A stretch of DNA of 5,964 nt from Gammaproteobacteria bacterium (GCA_018334525.1 JAGXLT010000069.1:1-5964), one strand, 5' to 3'. Positions 1 to 5,964 are shown, counted from the first letter of the stretch. The notes: generated by a model from the sequence alone, not told the origin. A program made the numbers and translations.

Positions 1-1
1 A

Positions 2-613
2 ATTCTCAGCTTAGGCACGGGATTGGTTTATGGCTTTGTCTCAACGCCCTACGCCAAGTATGGCCCTGATATTCAGTTTTTTATTGTTGATGCCAGCTAT
101 GCCAATGCGGCAGAACGCGTACTCGACAAAACCCCGGGCATGACTATCGGGGTCACCCAACTTCAGCCGGAGTCCAAAGGCACTATTCACGCGGTGGATA
201 ATCAAATCACCACGCCACCTGCGATATGTCCGAATTTTTTGAGTGCCGGTGATGATGCCAACGCCCTGGCCTCGGGCATGCAATTGGCGCGGCACCTCGT
301 TGCCCAAACGCCATTAAATTCCTTACTGGTGGAAGAAATGAACCCCGGTATCCAGGTGAATGATCCGCGAACTCTGATTCAGTGGGCCCGCGAAACCGGC
401 CAGACGATTTATCACCCCATCGGCACCTGCCGGATGGGGCGTGAGGATGATCAGCAGGCCGTGGTTGATAAGGAACTCAAGGTGCGTGGATTAAGCGGAC
501 TAAGGATTGCGGATGCCTCAGTCATGCCCACTATGGTATCCGGCAACACACAAGGTGCCGTGATGATGGTCGCCGAGAAGGCCGCCGACATGATTACTCG
601 CAAAGCCTACTGA
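2..613 (+). CDS. GMC-family FAD-dependent oxidoreductase (choline/alcohol dehydrogenase-like), C-terminal part
   Basis: This is the 3' end of a gene. The frame is open to the first base of the window, giving about 203 residues without a start, whereas full GMC enzymes have roughly 500-560. The family oxidises alcohols (choline, aliphatic or polyol alcohols) with FAD. The visible part is the C-terminal substrate/catalytic domain: LQPESKGTI near residue 54 matches the family's LRPxSRG stretch, CPNFLSAGDD matches the usual NPNYLSdPxD, and YHPIGTCRMG near residue 137 is the signature carrying the catalytic His (about 138). Then come VVDKELKVRGLSGLRIADAS and the Asn of GNTQG (about 182), which fits the second member of the His-Asn catalytic pair, followed by the closing AEKAAD helix. 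The substrate cannot be read from this fragment; choline is only one option. Its stop lies inside the end of the opposing hydrolase gene. The family call is firm. Confidence 0.93.
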   Translation: MLSLGTGLVYGFVSTPYAKYGPDIQFFIVDASYANAAERVLDKTPGMTIGVTQLQPESKGTIHAVDNQITTPPAICPNFLSAGDDANALASGMQLARHLVAQTPLNSLLVEEMNPGIQVNDPRTLIQWARETGQTIYHPIGTCRMGREDDQQAVVDKELKVRGLSGLRIADASVMPTMVSGNTQGAVMMVAEKAADMITRKAY

Positions 614-1646
614 TTGCCTGATCCCGAGTCACCTCTCGGCCTGAGGGCAGATCCGCATCGGCGTTCTGTACGAAAGCGATAATGTCGCTTAAAACGGCAG
701 GTGAGCCCGTGTATCGGGTGAGCATATGATAACCATCGGGATAGTACACAGCGCGCCAGGCGTCGGATGCCGGTAATGCTCGAAACATCTCACATGCAGC
801 CTCGTGCGGAATCACTTCGTCTTCACCGCCATAAAGCACAAGTGTTGGCAATGCCGGCAGTTTCTGAAGCGCTGATAGCGCCTGATCCATCAGTTTCGAG
901 ATTCCACCGATCGCGTCAACTCGGGTATCACTGATTCGAAGGGGGTCTTTAATAATCTGTTCTAAAACTGCGGGATCGTCGGTGGGGTCAATTCCAAATG
1001 TGCGACTGGCAAGCTTCATATCCGGGGCGGTTCGCTCTCCAACCCATAAGGCGCCTTGCTGATACCACGGCATCTTTGAGCGCGCCCACACAGCCGGCCC
1101 CACCAGAATCACACCCGCAAGCTGCTGAGTTGCTGCATCCTCCTCGAGCATCAATGCGGCAATCGCACCCCCCATGCTGAGCCCCATCAAATACAGCGAC
1201 TGATCCGGGTAACGAGCGCGCAACGCCTCCAAAGCAAAACGCGCATCCTTCACAAGCACCTCAGTCCCCGGCCATTCAGGACGCGTCGTACTCGCCCCAA
1301 AACCTCGCTGATCCCAGGAATAAAGCGCAATGCCATGCTGATTTAAGGCTTTCGCCGTCGAGATAAAAGATCCTGCATGATCATTAAAACCATGGATACC
1401 GACCACTACCGCTGCCGGCTTTTCGTTTCGCTCAGGCGCCGGCCCCCAGCGTCTGAGCGGAAGCTCGGTGCCATCTGCCATGATCATTCGGTGATGCGTA
1501 AGCCCGTACTCGGTCGCTTTAGCGCCCGTTAATGGCGCTTCATTCATCAGTTGCTGTAAATCCAGACTTATGCCGGCGGCAAACGATAAGCCCGTCGAAA
1601 GTAACATCAATAAACCAAAAACAAGCGAGCAGAATCGTTTCAACAC
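594..1646 (-). CDS. Exported alpha/beta hydrolase, monoacylglycerol lipase/lysophospholipase type
   Basis: This is a serine hydrolase of the Hydrolase_4 (MGL/lysophospholipase) group, expected to cleave acyl esters of glycerides or lysophospholipids. I place the start at the GTG at 1646, giving 350 residues, because a GGAG sits 9 bases upstream and the protein then begins with a signal peptide: VLKR, a hydrophobic core FCSLVFGLLMLLSTGLS, then SFAAG with cleavage near residues 23-24. No lipobox is seen. The frame stays open upstream to 1805, but that extension runs into the divergent gene and lacks family similarity. The mature part shows the oxyanion-side HGFNDH (85-90), SWDQRGFGAS, the nucleophile elbow GLSMGG with Ser157, the acid in YGGEDEVIP (Asp276) and the catalytic His in DGYHML (His307), so the triad is complete. 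It is probably periplasmic. It is transcribed divergently from the PEBP gene and converges on the oxidoreductase with a 20-bp overlap. The true substrate is unknown. Confidence 0.9.
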   Translation of the reverse strand: MLKRFCSLVFGLLMLLSTGLSFAAGISLDLQQLMNEAPLTGAKATEYGLTHHRMIMADGTELPLRRWGPAPERNEKPAAVVVGIHGFNDHAGSFISTAKALNQHGIALYSWDQRGFGASTTRPEWPGTEVLVKDARFALEALRARYPDQSLYLMGLSMGGAIAALMLEEDAATQQLAGVILVGPAVWARSKMPWYQQGALWVGERTAPDMKLASRTFGIDPTDDPAVLEQIIKDPLRISDTRVDAIGGISKLMDQALSALQKLPALPTLVLYGGEDEVIPHEAACEMFRALPASDAWRAVYYPDGYHMLTRYTGSPAVLSDIIAFVQNADADLPSGREVTRDQAISRLCE

Positions 1647-1655
1647 CGCCACAGG

Positions 1656-1659
1656 CTCC
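1656..1659 (-). promoter_or_regulatory. Ribosome binding site deciding the GTG start of the hydrolase
   Basis: GGAG on the minus strand lies 9 bases before the GTG at 1646. Another in-frame GTG at 1652 is only 3 bases away, too close, and the TTG at 1643 is 12 bases away. This supports the signal-peptide start. Confidence 0.6.
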
Positions 1660-1667
1660 AACTCAGG

Positions 1668-1696
1668 CTGACAAATTTCAGTATAAGAGGCATCAT
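1668..1696 (+). promoter_or_regulatory. Possible promoter for the PEBP-BCCT-phosphatase cluster
   Basis: CTGACA (1668-1673, 5 of 6 to the -35 consensus) is followed after 17 bases by CATCAT (1691-1696, 4 of 6 to the -10). The -10 is poor, and CATACT at 1694-1699 is an alternative with a long spacer. A promoter for the cluster must lie in or near this 94-bp gap unless it is inside the hydrolase gene, but the exact elements are uncertain. The two candidate promoters of the gap overlap face to face. Confidence 0.25.
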
Positions 1697-1709
1697 ACTT
1701 CGGTGCGAA
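1680..1709 (-). promoter_or_regulatory. Candidate sigma70 promoter for the hydrolase gene
   Basis: Reading the minus strand, TTCGCA (1704-1709, 4 of 6 to consensus) and TATACT (1680-1685, 5 of 6) are separated by 18 bases. Transcription would start near 1673, leaving a short leader before the GGAG at 1656-1659. The -10 is good and the -35 is weak. The -35 lies inside the bulged palindrome at 1695-1715. Confidence 0.4.
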
Positions 1710-1715
1710 GGGTAT
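1695..1715. repeat. Bulged palindrome in the divergent promoter region (possible operator)
   Basis: ATACTTCG at 1695-1702 can pair with CGAAG (1706-1710) and TAT (1713-1715), with a GTG loop and a two-G bulge at 1711-1712. The uninterrupted core is CTTCG-GTG-CGAAG. It covers the candidate -35 of the hydrolase promoter and lies just downstream of the candidate plus-strand -10, a position where a repressor could act on both genes. It could equally be chance or a small leader hairpin. Confidence 0.25.
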
Positions 1716-1729
1716 CACTGACAAGTACT

Positions 1730-1734
1730 GGAGG
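1730..1734 (+). promoter_or_regulatory. Strong ribosome binding site deciding the TTG start of the PEBP gene
   Basis: GGAGG touches the TTG at 1735 directly, leaving no spacer, but sits 6 bases before the in-frame TTG at 1741. The second TTG is therefore the likely start, and it makes the protein begin LRLTSPEF, as PEBP-family proteins usually do. Confidence 0.65.
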
Positions 1735-1740
1735 TTGTCT

Positions 1741-2181
1741 TTGCGACTAACCAGCCCGGAATTTGCAGACGGCGCTGAAATGCCATGGAGTGTGTCGGCA
1801 AGCAATGAAAATCGAATGCCAACGCTTAATATTCACGACAAACCGGCACGTACAGTCAGCCTTACGCTGGCCCTTGAAGATTTAAACTCCCCTTTGGGCA
1901 ACGTCACGCATTGGCTTGCGTGGAACCTGCCAGCGGCCATTACGCATATTGATGCGTTACATTTCCCGAAAGAGGCGGTTATCGGCACCAGTACCTTTGG
2001 CAAAATCGGCTATATGGGCCCGACACCGCCCACTGGCACTCACACCTATCAGTTTGTTGTGCATGCCCTAGATTGCGAACTTACCTTACCCACGGGTGCA
2101 TCGCGTCCTGCCTTTGATGCCGCCATAGCCGGACATATTATTGATAGCGCTGAACTGCACGGGATACTGCAGCGATTATGA
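1741..2181 (+). CDS. Divergent PEBP / YbhB-YbcL (Raf kinase inhibitor-like) family protein
   Basis: This 146-residue protein is the normal size for bacterial PEBP-fold proteins, whose eukaryotic relatives bind phosphatidylethanolamine; the bacterial ligand is mostly unknown. With the TTG start it opens LRLTSPEFADG, the typical N-terminus. Further family marks are THWLAWNLP (HW at 57-58), FGKIGYMGPTPPTG (GPTPP at 93-97), GTHTYQF (His101), VHALD, and the closing GASRPAF, AGHIIDSAELHGIL. No signal peptide or membrane segment is seen, so it is probably cytoplasmic. Two conserved stretches have changed: the usual YTCDGxNxSPPLxW is replaced by an equal-length VSASNENRMPTLNI, losing CDG and SPP, and the usual DPDAP ligand-site motif reads DLNSP (Asp47 kept). 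It is the first gene of the cluster and its TGA overlaps the next ATG as ATGA. The family call is firm; the function is not known. Confidence 0.88.
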   Translation: MRLTSPEFADGAEMPWSVSASNENRMPTLNIHDKPARTVSLTLALEDLNSPLGNVTHWLAWNLPAAITHIDALHFPKEAVIGTSTFGKIGYMGPTPPTGTHTYQFVVHALDCELTLPTGASRPAFDAAIAGHIIDSAELHGILQRL

Positions 2182-3725
2182 AAAGGCCGTATCGGGCAAA
2201 CGCATTTTTCTCTACCGTTAACCCCACTGTTTTTATCGCATCGGCCTGCATGGTAATGGGTTTTGTCGGATTTGGTGTCTTGCTGCCGGAAATCGCAACC
2301 ACTACTTTTAATGCATTAAATGCCTTTATCACCGAGTATCTCGGTTGGACTTATCTGGTTGCCGTCACATTTTTTATCGGGTTTCTGCTATGGCTGGCAG
2401 TAAGCCGCTACGGCAGCATTAAGCTTGGCCAACCCGAAGACACACAGCAGTTCAGCTTTCTTGCCTGGTTTGCGATGCTCTTTAGCGCCGGCATGGGCAT
2501 CGGGCTTGTTTTCTGGAGTGTTGCTGAACCCATTCTGCATTACCAGAACCCCCCAACCGGAACCGGTGAAACGGCAGCCGCGGCACGCAACGCGATGGTT
2601 TATACCTTCTTCCATTGGGGGCTGCATGCCTGGGCGGTATACGTGGTTTTAGGTCTATCCGTTGCATACTTTAGTTTCAGACACCGCCTACCACTGACCA
2701 TCCGCTCTATTTTCTACCCACTGATTGGTGACCGTATTTACGGCCCGATCGGTCACCTGATCGATATTTTAGCGATCTTCGGAACGCTCTTCGGGTTAGC
2801 CACATCACTGGGTTTTGGCGCGATGCAAATCAACACCGGGCTTAACCAATTGGTTGGCATGCCAATCTCTCATTGGTGGCAGGTCGGCATCATCGCCTTC
2901 ATCACCACTTTTGCCGTGTTTTCTGTCATATCCGGCTTAGACCGTGGCTTAAAGTGGCTGAGCCTGTTCAATCTCGGCTTAGCGCTGAGCTTTATGATAT
3001 TTGTCTTATTAGTTGGACCCACTCTTTTTATCATTCGATTTCTGCTGGAATCGATCGGTGGTTATTTTCAGCAGTTCATTCAAATGAGCCTGCAAACCAA
3101 TGCGCTCACCGGTTCTGAATGGCAAAAAGACTGGACGATGTTCTACTGGGCGTGGTGGATTGCCTGGTCACCGTTTGTTGGCATCTTTATTGCGCGCATC
3201 TCAAAAGGGCGAACCATTCGTGAATTTATTATCGGCGTGCTCGGGCTTCCCTCGTTATTTGTTTTTGTGTGGATGTCCGTTTTCGGTGGCACGGCGCTGC
3301 ATATAGAACTGTTCAATGACAACCCGGCAATTGCCTCGGCGGTTGCTAGCGACGTAACCATCGCCCTCTACGCACTGCTTGATGCCCTGCCACTGAGCAC
3401 CATTGCCTCGACGGCGGCAACGCTTTTAATTGTGACGTATTTCATCACCTCTTCCGATTCCGGCACCTATGTGATTGATTCTTTAATATCCCGCGGCGCA
3501 AAACACTCGCCGAAGCGCCAGCGGGTTATTTGGGGAATTACCGAGGGCACGGTGGCCGCGACTTTACTGATTGTTGGCGGCGAAAAGGCCCTAGACAGTC
3601 TGCAGACGGCTGCGCTAACCGCTGGCTTTCCGGTTGCCATTATTTTGTCAATTTGTTGCTTTAGCCTAATAAAAGCATTGCGCAAGGAATATAAAGTGCC
3701 GGGCGTTGGTCCCGAGTGGACATAA
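2178..3725 (+). CDS. BCCT-family betaine/choline/carnitine-type transporter
   Basis: This is an inner-membrane secondary transporter of the BCCT family (BetP/OpuD/BetT relatives), 515 residues with 12 predicted membrane segments between about 18 and 500. The aromatic box that holds quaternary ammonium groups in BetP is complete: W147, W152 and Y155 in FHWGLHAWAVY (segment 4), and W319, W324, W326, W327 and W330 in the segment 8 signature WTMFYWAWWIAWSPFVG. That signature is followed by IARISKGRTIREF. The glycine stretch GMGIG (105-109) in SAGMGIGLVFWSVAEP matches sodium-coupled betaine carriers, and TSSDSGTYVID lies at 424-434. Only about 15 residues follow the last membrane segment, so the long regulatory tail of BetP or E. 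coli BetT is absent. Translation starts at the ATG overlapping the upstream stop; no good RBS is present, suggesting coupling. Substrate could be glycine betaine, choline, carnitine or a sulfonium analogue. Confidence 0.95.
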   Translation: MKRPYRANAFFSTVNPTVFIASACMVMGFVGFGVLLPEIATTTFNALNAFITEYLGWTYLVAVTFFIGFLLWLAVSRYGSIKLGQPEDTQQFSFLAWFAMLFSAGMGIGLVFWSVAEPILHYQNPPTGTGETAAAARNAMVYTFFHWGLHAWAVYVVLGLSVAYFSFRHRLPLTIRSIFYPLIGDRIYGPIGHLIDILAIFGTLFGLATSLGFGAMQINTGLNQLVGMPISHWWQVGIIAFITTFAVFSVISGLDRGLKWLSLFNLGLALSFMIFVLLVGPTLFIIRFLLESIGGYFQQFIQMSLQTNALTGSEWQKDWTMFYWAWWIAWSPFVGIFIARISKGRTIREFIIGVLGLPSLFVFVWMSVFGGTALHIELFNDNPAIASAVASDVTIALYALLDALPLSTIASTAATLLIVTYFITSSDSGTYVIDSLISRGAKHSPKRQRVIWGITEGTVAATLLIVGGEKALDSLQTAALTAGFPVAIILSICCFSLIKALRKEYKVPGVGPEWT

Positions 3726-3727
3726 CA

Positions 3728-4546
3728 ATGCACTCATCCTTACTTAAACCTGAAACCGTAGACCGCTACGAGGCAATGCTGGAGCTGATTGACGCGGCCG
3801 GCGTTAGTGCCCTGACTTATTTCAATGATCAGGACAGCCTGGTAACAGAATCTAAAGTCGCCCCCATGGATGTGGTGAGCCAGGCCGATCGGGAAATCGA
3901 GACTGCCCTGTGTGAAAAACTCAAACAACTCTTCCCTGAAGATGGTGTGATTGGTGAGGAAGGCGGTAGCAGACCGGGCCAATCTGCATACACCTGGGTG
4001 ATTGACCCGATCGATGGCACATTACCCTTTGTCAGTGGTCTGCCCCATTGGTGCATTGCCATTGCGCTAATGGAAGCAGACACCACCGTTGCCGCCGTCA
4101 CCCTGGCTCCCGTTTCTGCTCAGCACTTCGCCGCTGCCCGAGGCGCCGGTTTCTGGATTAATCATCTGCAACAAACAACACTGACCAATCGGCCCCTGAT
4201 GGGCAATATGACGGCCATTGGCGCTAGCCCCTGGGCTGACCCGGCCGTGCTGGGCCACTGTATACAAGGCATATCAGAAGCCGGCAGTCTGCACTATCGC
4301 AATGGGTCCGGCGCCCTCATGCTGGCTGAACTTGCCGCGGGACATCTTGCTGGTTACTACGAACCCCATATGAAGTCGTGGGATTGCTTGGGTGGTTTGC
4401 TGATGGTTGAGGAGGCGGGCGGCATGACAGCGCCGATTGATCAGACACGTTTGCTGAGCGATGGGCATGAAGTATTGGTGGCAACGCCGGCGGCGTTTGA
4501 ACCGTTACAACAAATCGTTAAATCAGCAACACAGAGGCAATCGTGA
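3728..4546 (+). CDS. Inositol monophosphatase-family phosphatase (SuhB/HisN/CysQ superfamily)
   Basis: This is a Mg2+-dependent phosphomonoesterase-type protein of 272 residues, the usual family length. The metal ligands are all visible: GEE (76-78), DPIDGT (93-98, Asp93 and Asp96) and the late WD (218-219) in SWDCLGGLLMVEEAGG. Upstream DVVSQADREIE and downstream GSGALMLAELAAGHLAGYYEP are also family marks. After DPIDGT the residues read LPFVSGLPHW in place of the TNF typical of inositol phosphatases, so the substrate may differ; inositol-P, histidinol-P and nucleotide phosphates are all used by relatives, and the sequence does not decide. I prefer the ATG at 3728, 2 bases after the transporter stop, with a weak GAG/GTGG upstream. 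A GTG at 3716 would add four residues and overlap the transporter. Its end overlaps the opposing mgtE by 29 bp. Confidence 0.9.
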   Translation: MHSSLLKPETVDRYEAMLELIDAAGVSALTYFNDQDSLVTESKVAPMDVVSQADREIETALCEKLKQLFPEDGVIGEEGGSRPGQSAYTWVIDPIDGTLPFVSGLPHWCIAIALMEADTTVAAVTLAPVSAQHFAAARGAGFWINHLQQTTLTNRPLMGNMTAIGASPWADPAVLGHCIQGISEAGSLHYRNGSGALMLAELAAGHLAGYYEPHMKSWDCLGGLLMVEEAGGMTAPIDQTRLLSDGHEVLVATPAAFEPLQQIVKSATQRQS

Positions 4547-5915
4547 AATAGATAATTACGCCTAACACATCGGCCAGCGAAGTCACCAAAGGCCCGGAGG
4601 CAGCTGCTGGGTCTTTCTCTAAGATTGCGAAAATAAATGGCAGCGACATGCCGATCAATGCGCCAAGTAATACGATCGTGACCATAGCAATGGCCACCAC
4701 AATGGCCACTTCAAACCCCCCACGCCAAATACCAATCAGCCATACCGCTGCCGCCATGGTCACACCCAGCGCAACGGCAATGGCCACTTCACGGGTCAGT
4801 AAACGCCCAAAATCCCGCAACCGCACATCGCCTGTTGCCAGTGCGCGCACCATAAGCGTGGCTGACTGCGTACCGGCATTCCCGCCCGAGGCAATCAGCA
4901 GGGGCAGAAAGAACAATAGTGAAAGATGGGCTGCGATCGTTTCTTCAAAATATGCAATGCCTGCACCCGAGAAAATGTTGCCAAACACCAGAAGCACAAG
5001 CCAAAAAATTCGGGCGCGGTAGAGCTTTGTAATCGTGGCATCGGCCACCGACATATCAAATCGCTGAATGGTCGAGCCTTTATGGAAGTCTTCTGTGACC
5101 TCCTCTTCAGACACATCCATTGCATCATCCGCCGTCACAATACCGACCAGCCGATCATCTGCATCAAGCACTGGCAAAGCAAGCAGGTCATACCGTGCCA
5201 CACGCCGCGCAGCATCTTCCTGCGGATCATTGACATGAACCAAGACCGGTTCCGTGTCCATAATGTCGGCCACGCGTTGCCTGGGCGGTGCGGTCAGCAG
5301 ATCCCGTAAGCTGATAACGCCCAGTAACTCACGCGATTCGCCAATGATGTAGGCGTAGTAAATGGTTTCTGCATCCAGTGCCTGCCGCCGTAATGCCGTA
5401 ATTGCATCGGTGGAGGTCAGCTCAGGTGCAAGTACGGCATAATCTGAAGTCATAACCGACCCGACCGTCCATTCTTCATGGGCGGCCAGGCGTCTTAGAT
5501 CTTCCCGCTCTGCCTTGGAAAAAGCAGGCAGTAGCATTTCTTGTGCGGTTTCATCGAGCTGTTTGAATAAATCAGCCCGCTCATCGTGACTCATCGCCCC
5601 CATGAGCGAAACCAGCTCCCACTTCCCCAACCGCTCAGCAACGCTGACCTGCGCAGACGCGCGAAAATGCCCAATGAGCTCCGCTTGGTCATGTAAAGAC
5701 AGCAGACGGATCGCGGTTAAATCGTCGCCCTGAGGGAGTTCCTCAATCACCGATGCCACATCGGCCAGCTCAAGCGATTCTAAAAACCGGCGCACCTCTG
5801 TCTGCTCGCCCGCTTCCAGCAGACGTACAATTTCCTCAGCAACCCGCTCGAGTGCGAGCTCGCCTTTATCCGCCTTCATCTCCGCTAGGACTTCTGTAAG
5901 AAAACGCTGCGCCAT
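4518..5915 (-). CDS. mgtE: MgtE-type magnesium transporter
   Basis: This is a full-length (465 residues) inner-membrane Mg2+ channel/transporter. The domains are in the usual order: an acidic helical N domain (about 37-145) of MgtE repeats such as LELADVASVIEELP, two CBS domains (about 152-210 beginning VGSVMTSDY, and 214-275 beginning VADIMDTEP), a connecting plug-like helix around EEEVTEDFHKG, then five membrane helices from about 300 to the end. Signatures in the pore part are ASGGNAGTQSATLMVRALA (342-360) and DPAAASGPLVTSLADVLG, whose Asp449 corresponds to the invariant metal-binding Asp of the family. The N and CBS domains act as an intracellular Mg2+ sensor in characterised members. The start is the ATG at 5915, with GGA 8 bases upstream; a later Met (residue 13) has a GGAG with no spacing and is less likely. 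It is convergent with the phosphatase gene and not part of that cluster. No Mg2+ riboswitch fits in the 49 bases available upstream. Confidence 0.96.
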   Translation of the reverse strand: MAQRFLTEVLAEMKADKGELALERVAEEIVRLLEAGEQTEVRRFLESLELADVASVIEELPQGDDLTAIRLLSLHDQAELIGHFRASAQVSVAERLGKWELVSLMGAMSHDERADLFKQLDETAQEMLLPAFSKAEREDLRRLAAHEEWTVGSVMTSDYAVLAPELTSTDAITALRRQALDAETIYYAYIIGESRELLGVISLRDLLTAPPRQRVADIMDTEPVLVHVNDPQEDAARRVARYDLLALPVLDADDRLVGIVTADDAMDVSEEEVTEDFHKGSTIQRFDMSVADATITKLYRARIFWLVLLVFGNIFSGAGIAYFEETIAAHLSLLFFLPLLIASGGNAGTQSATLMVRALATGDVRLRDFGRLLTREVAIAVALGVTMAAAVWLIGIWRGGFEVAIVVAIAMVTIVLLGALIGMSLPFIFAILEKDPAAASGPLVTSLADVLGVIIYFTIASVLLI

Positions 5916-5943
5916 GGGCCCAATCCGCTGGCAGTGGTGTAGA

Positions 5944-5949
5944 ATTATG
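5944..5949 (-). promoter_or_regulatory. Possible -10 element of the mgtE promoter
   Basis: On the minus strand CATAAT (5 of 6 to TATAAT) lies about 28 bases before the mgtE ATG. The matching -35 would fall just past the right edge of the window, so it cannot be checked here. Confidence 0.3.
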
Positions 5950-5964
5950 GGTTATGAACAAAAA

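Noticed and set aside
615..649. Hairpin-like sequence near the oxidoreductase stop (CCGAG 624-628 with CTCGG 635-639; outer TGCC 615-618 with GGCA 646-649)
   Set aside because: The stem is short with mismatched internal loops, no T-run follows on either strand, and it lies in hydrolase coding sequence, so a terminator call is not supported.
1647..1805. Longer form of the hydrolase starting at 1805
   Set aside because: The extra 53 residues overlap the start of the divergent PEBP gene, place the signal peptide internally and show no family similarity. The GTG at 1646 has a well-spaced GGAG.
2388..3361. Several 60-80 codon frames on both strands within the BCCT gene
   Set aside because: These are shadows of a long, motif-rich transporter gene and show no family features of their own.
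4648..5309. Two overlapping plus-strand open frames of 124 and 127 codons antisense to mgtE
   Set aside because: They lie fully inside a well-supported mgtE gene, their translations are low-complexity or basic with no family resemblance, and they have no clear start signal.
5947..5964. Possible start of a divergent plus-strand gene (ATG at 5947 or 5954)
   Set aside because: Only a few codons are visible before the window ends, with no clear ribosome binding site, so no gene can be supported.
5916..5964. Mg2+ riboswitch (M-box) upstream of mgtE
   Set aside because: Only 49 bases are available in the window and no M-box-like stem elements are seen; the known element is much longer.

Overview
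The window reads as ordinary chromosomal DNA of a proteobacterium, most likely a gammaproteobacterium and possibly marine or otherwise salt-exposed. The grounds are moderate GC, dense packing with very short gaps, and a gene set of GMC oxidoreductase, BCCT transporter and MgtE. Taxonomy is inferred from gene content only. I see no RNA gene, mobile element, CRISPR array or integration scar.

Layout, left to right. (1) The 3' part of a GMC-family FAD oxidoreductase (choline/alcohol dehydrogenase-like), plus strand, cut by the window start. (2) A minus-strand, probably exported alpha/beta hydrolase of the monoacylglycerol lipase/lysophospholipase type, whose 3' end overlaps the 3' end of gene 1 by 20 bp. 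(3) A 94-bp divergent promoter region holding a bulged palindrome. (4) A tight plus-strand cluster of three genes: a divergent PEBP/YbhB-like protein, a BCCT-type transporter that starts in a 4-base ATGA overlap with it, and an inositol-monophosphatase-family phosphatase starting 2 bases after the transporter stop. (5) A minus-strand MgtE-type Mg2+ transporter whose 3' end overlaps the phosphatase by 29 bp and whose start lies near the right edge.

The three plus-strand genes are almost certainly one transcript. The BCCT protein keeps the complete aromatic box that binds quaternary ammonium groups, so import of betaine, choline or a similar compound is the best-supported role. A lysophospholipase-like hydrolase, a PEBP fold, a phosphomonoesterase-family protein and a choline-dehydrogenase-like enzyme lie next to it. 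This allows a hypothesis of phospholipid head-group or osmolyte salvage, but every family here is broad and the link is guilt by association. The MgtE gene looks like an unrelated neighbour. I found nothing that clearly amounts to a new type of system; the most useful leads are the PEBP-BCCT-phosphatase cluster and the unusual ligand or active-site sequences of two of its members.
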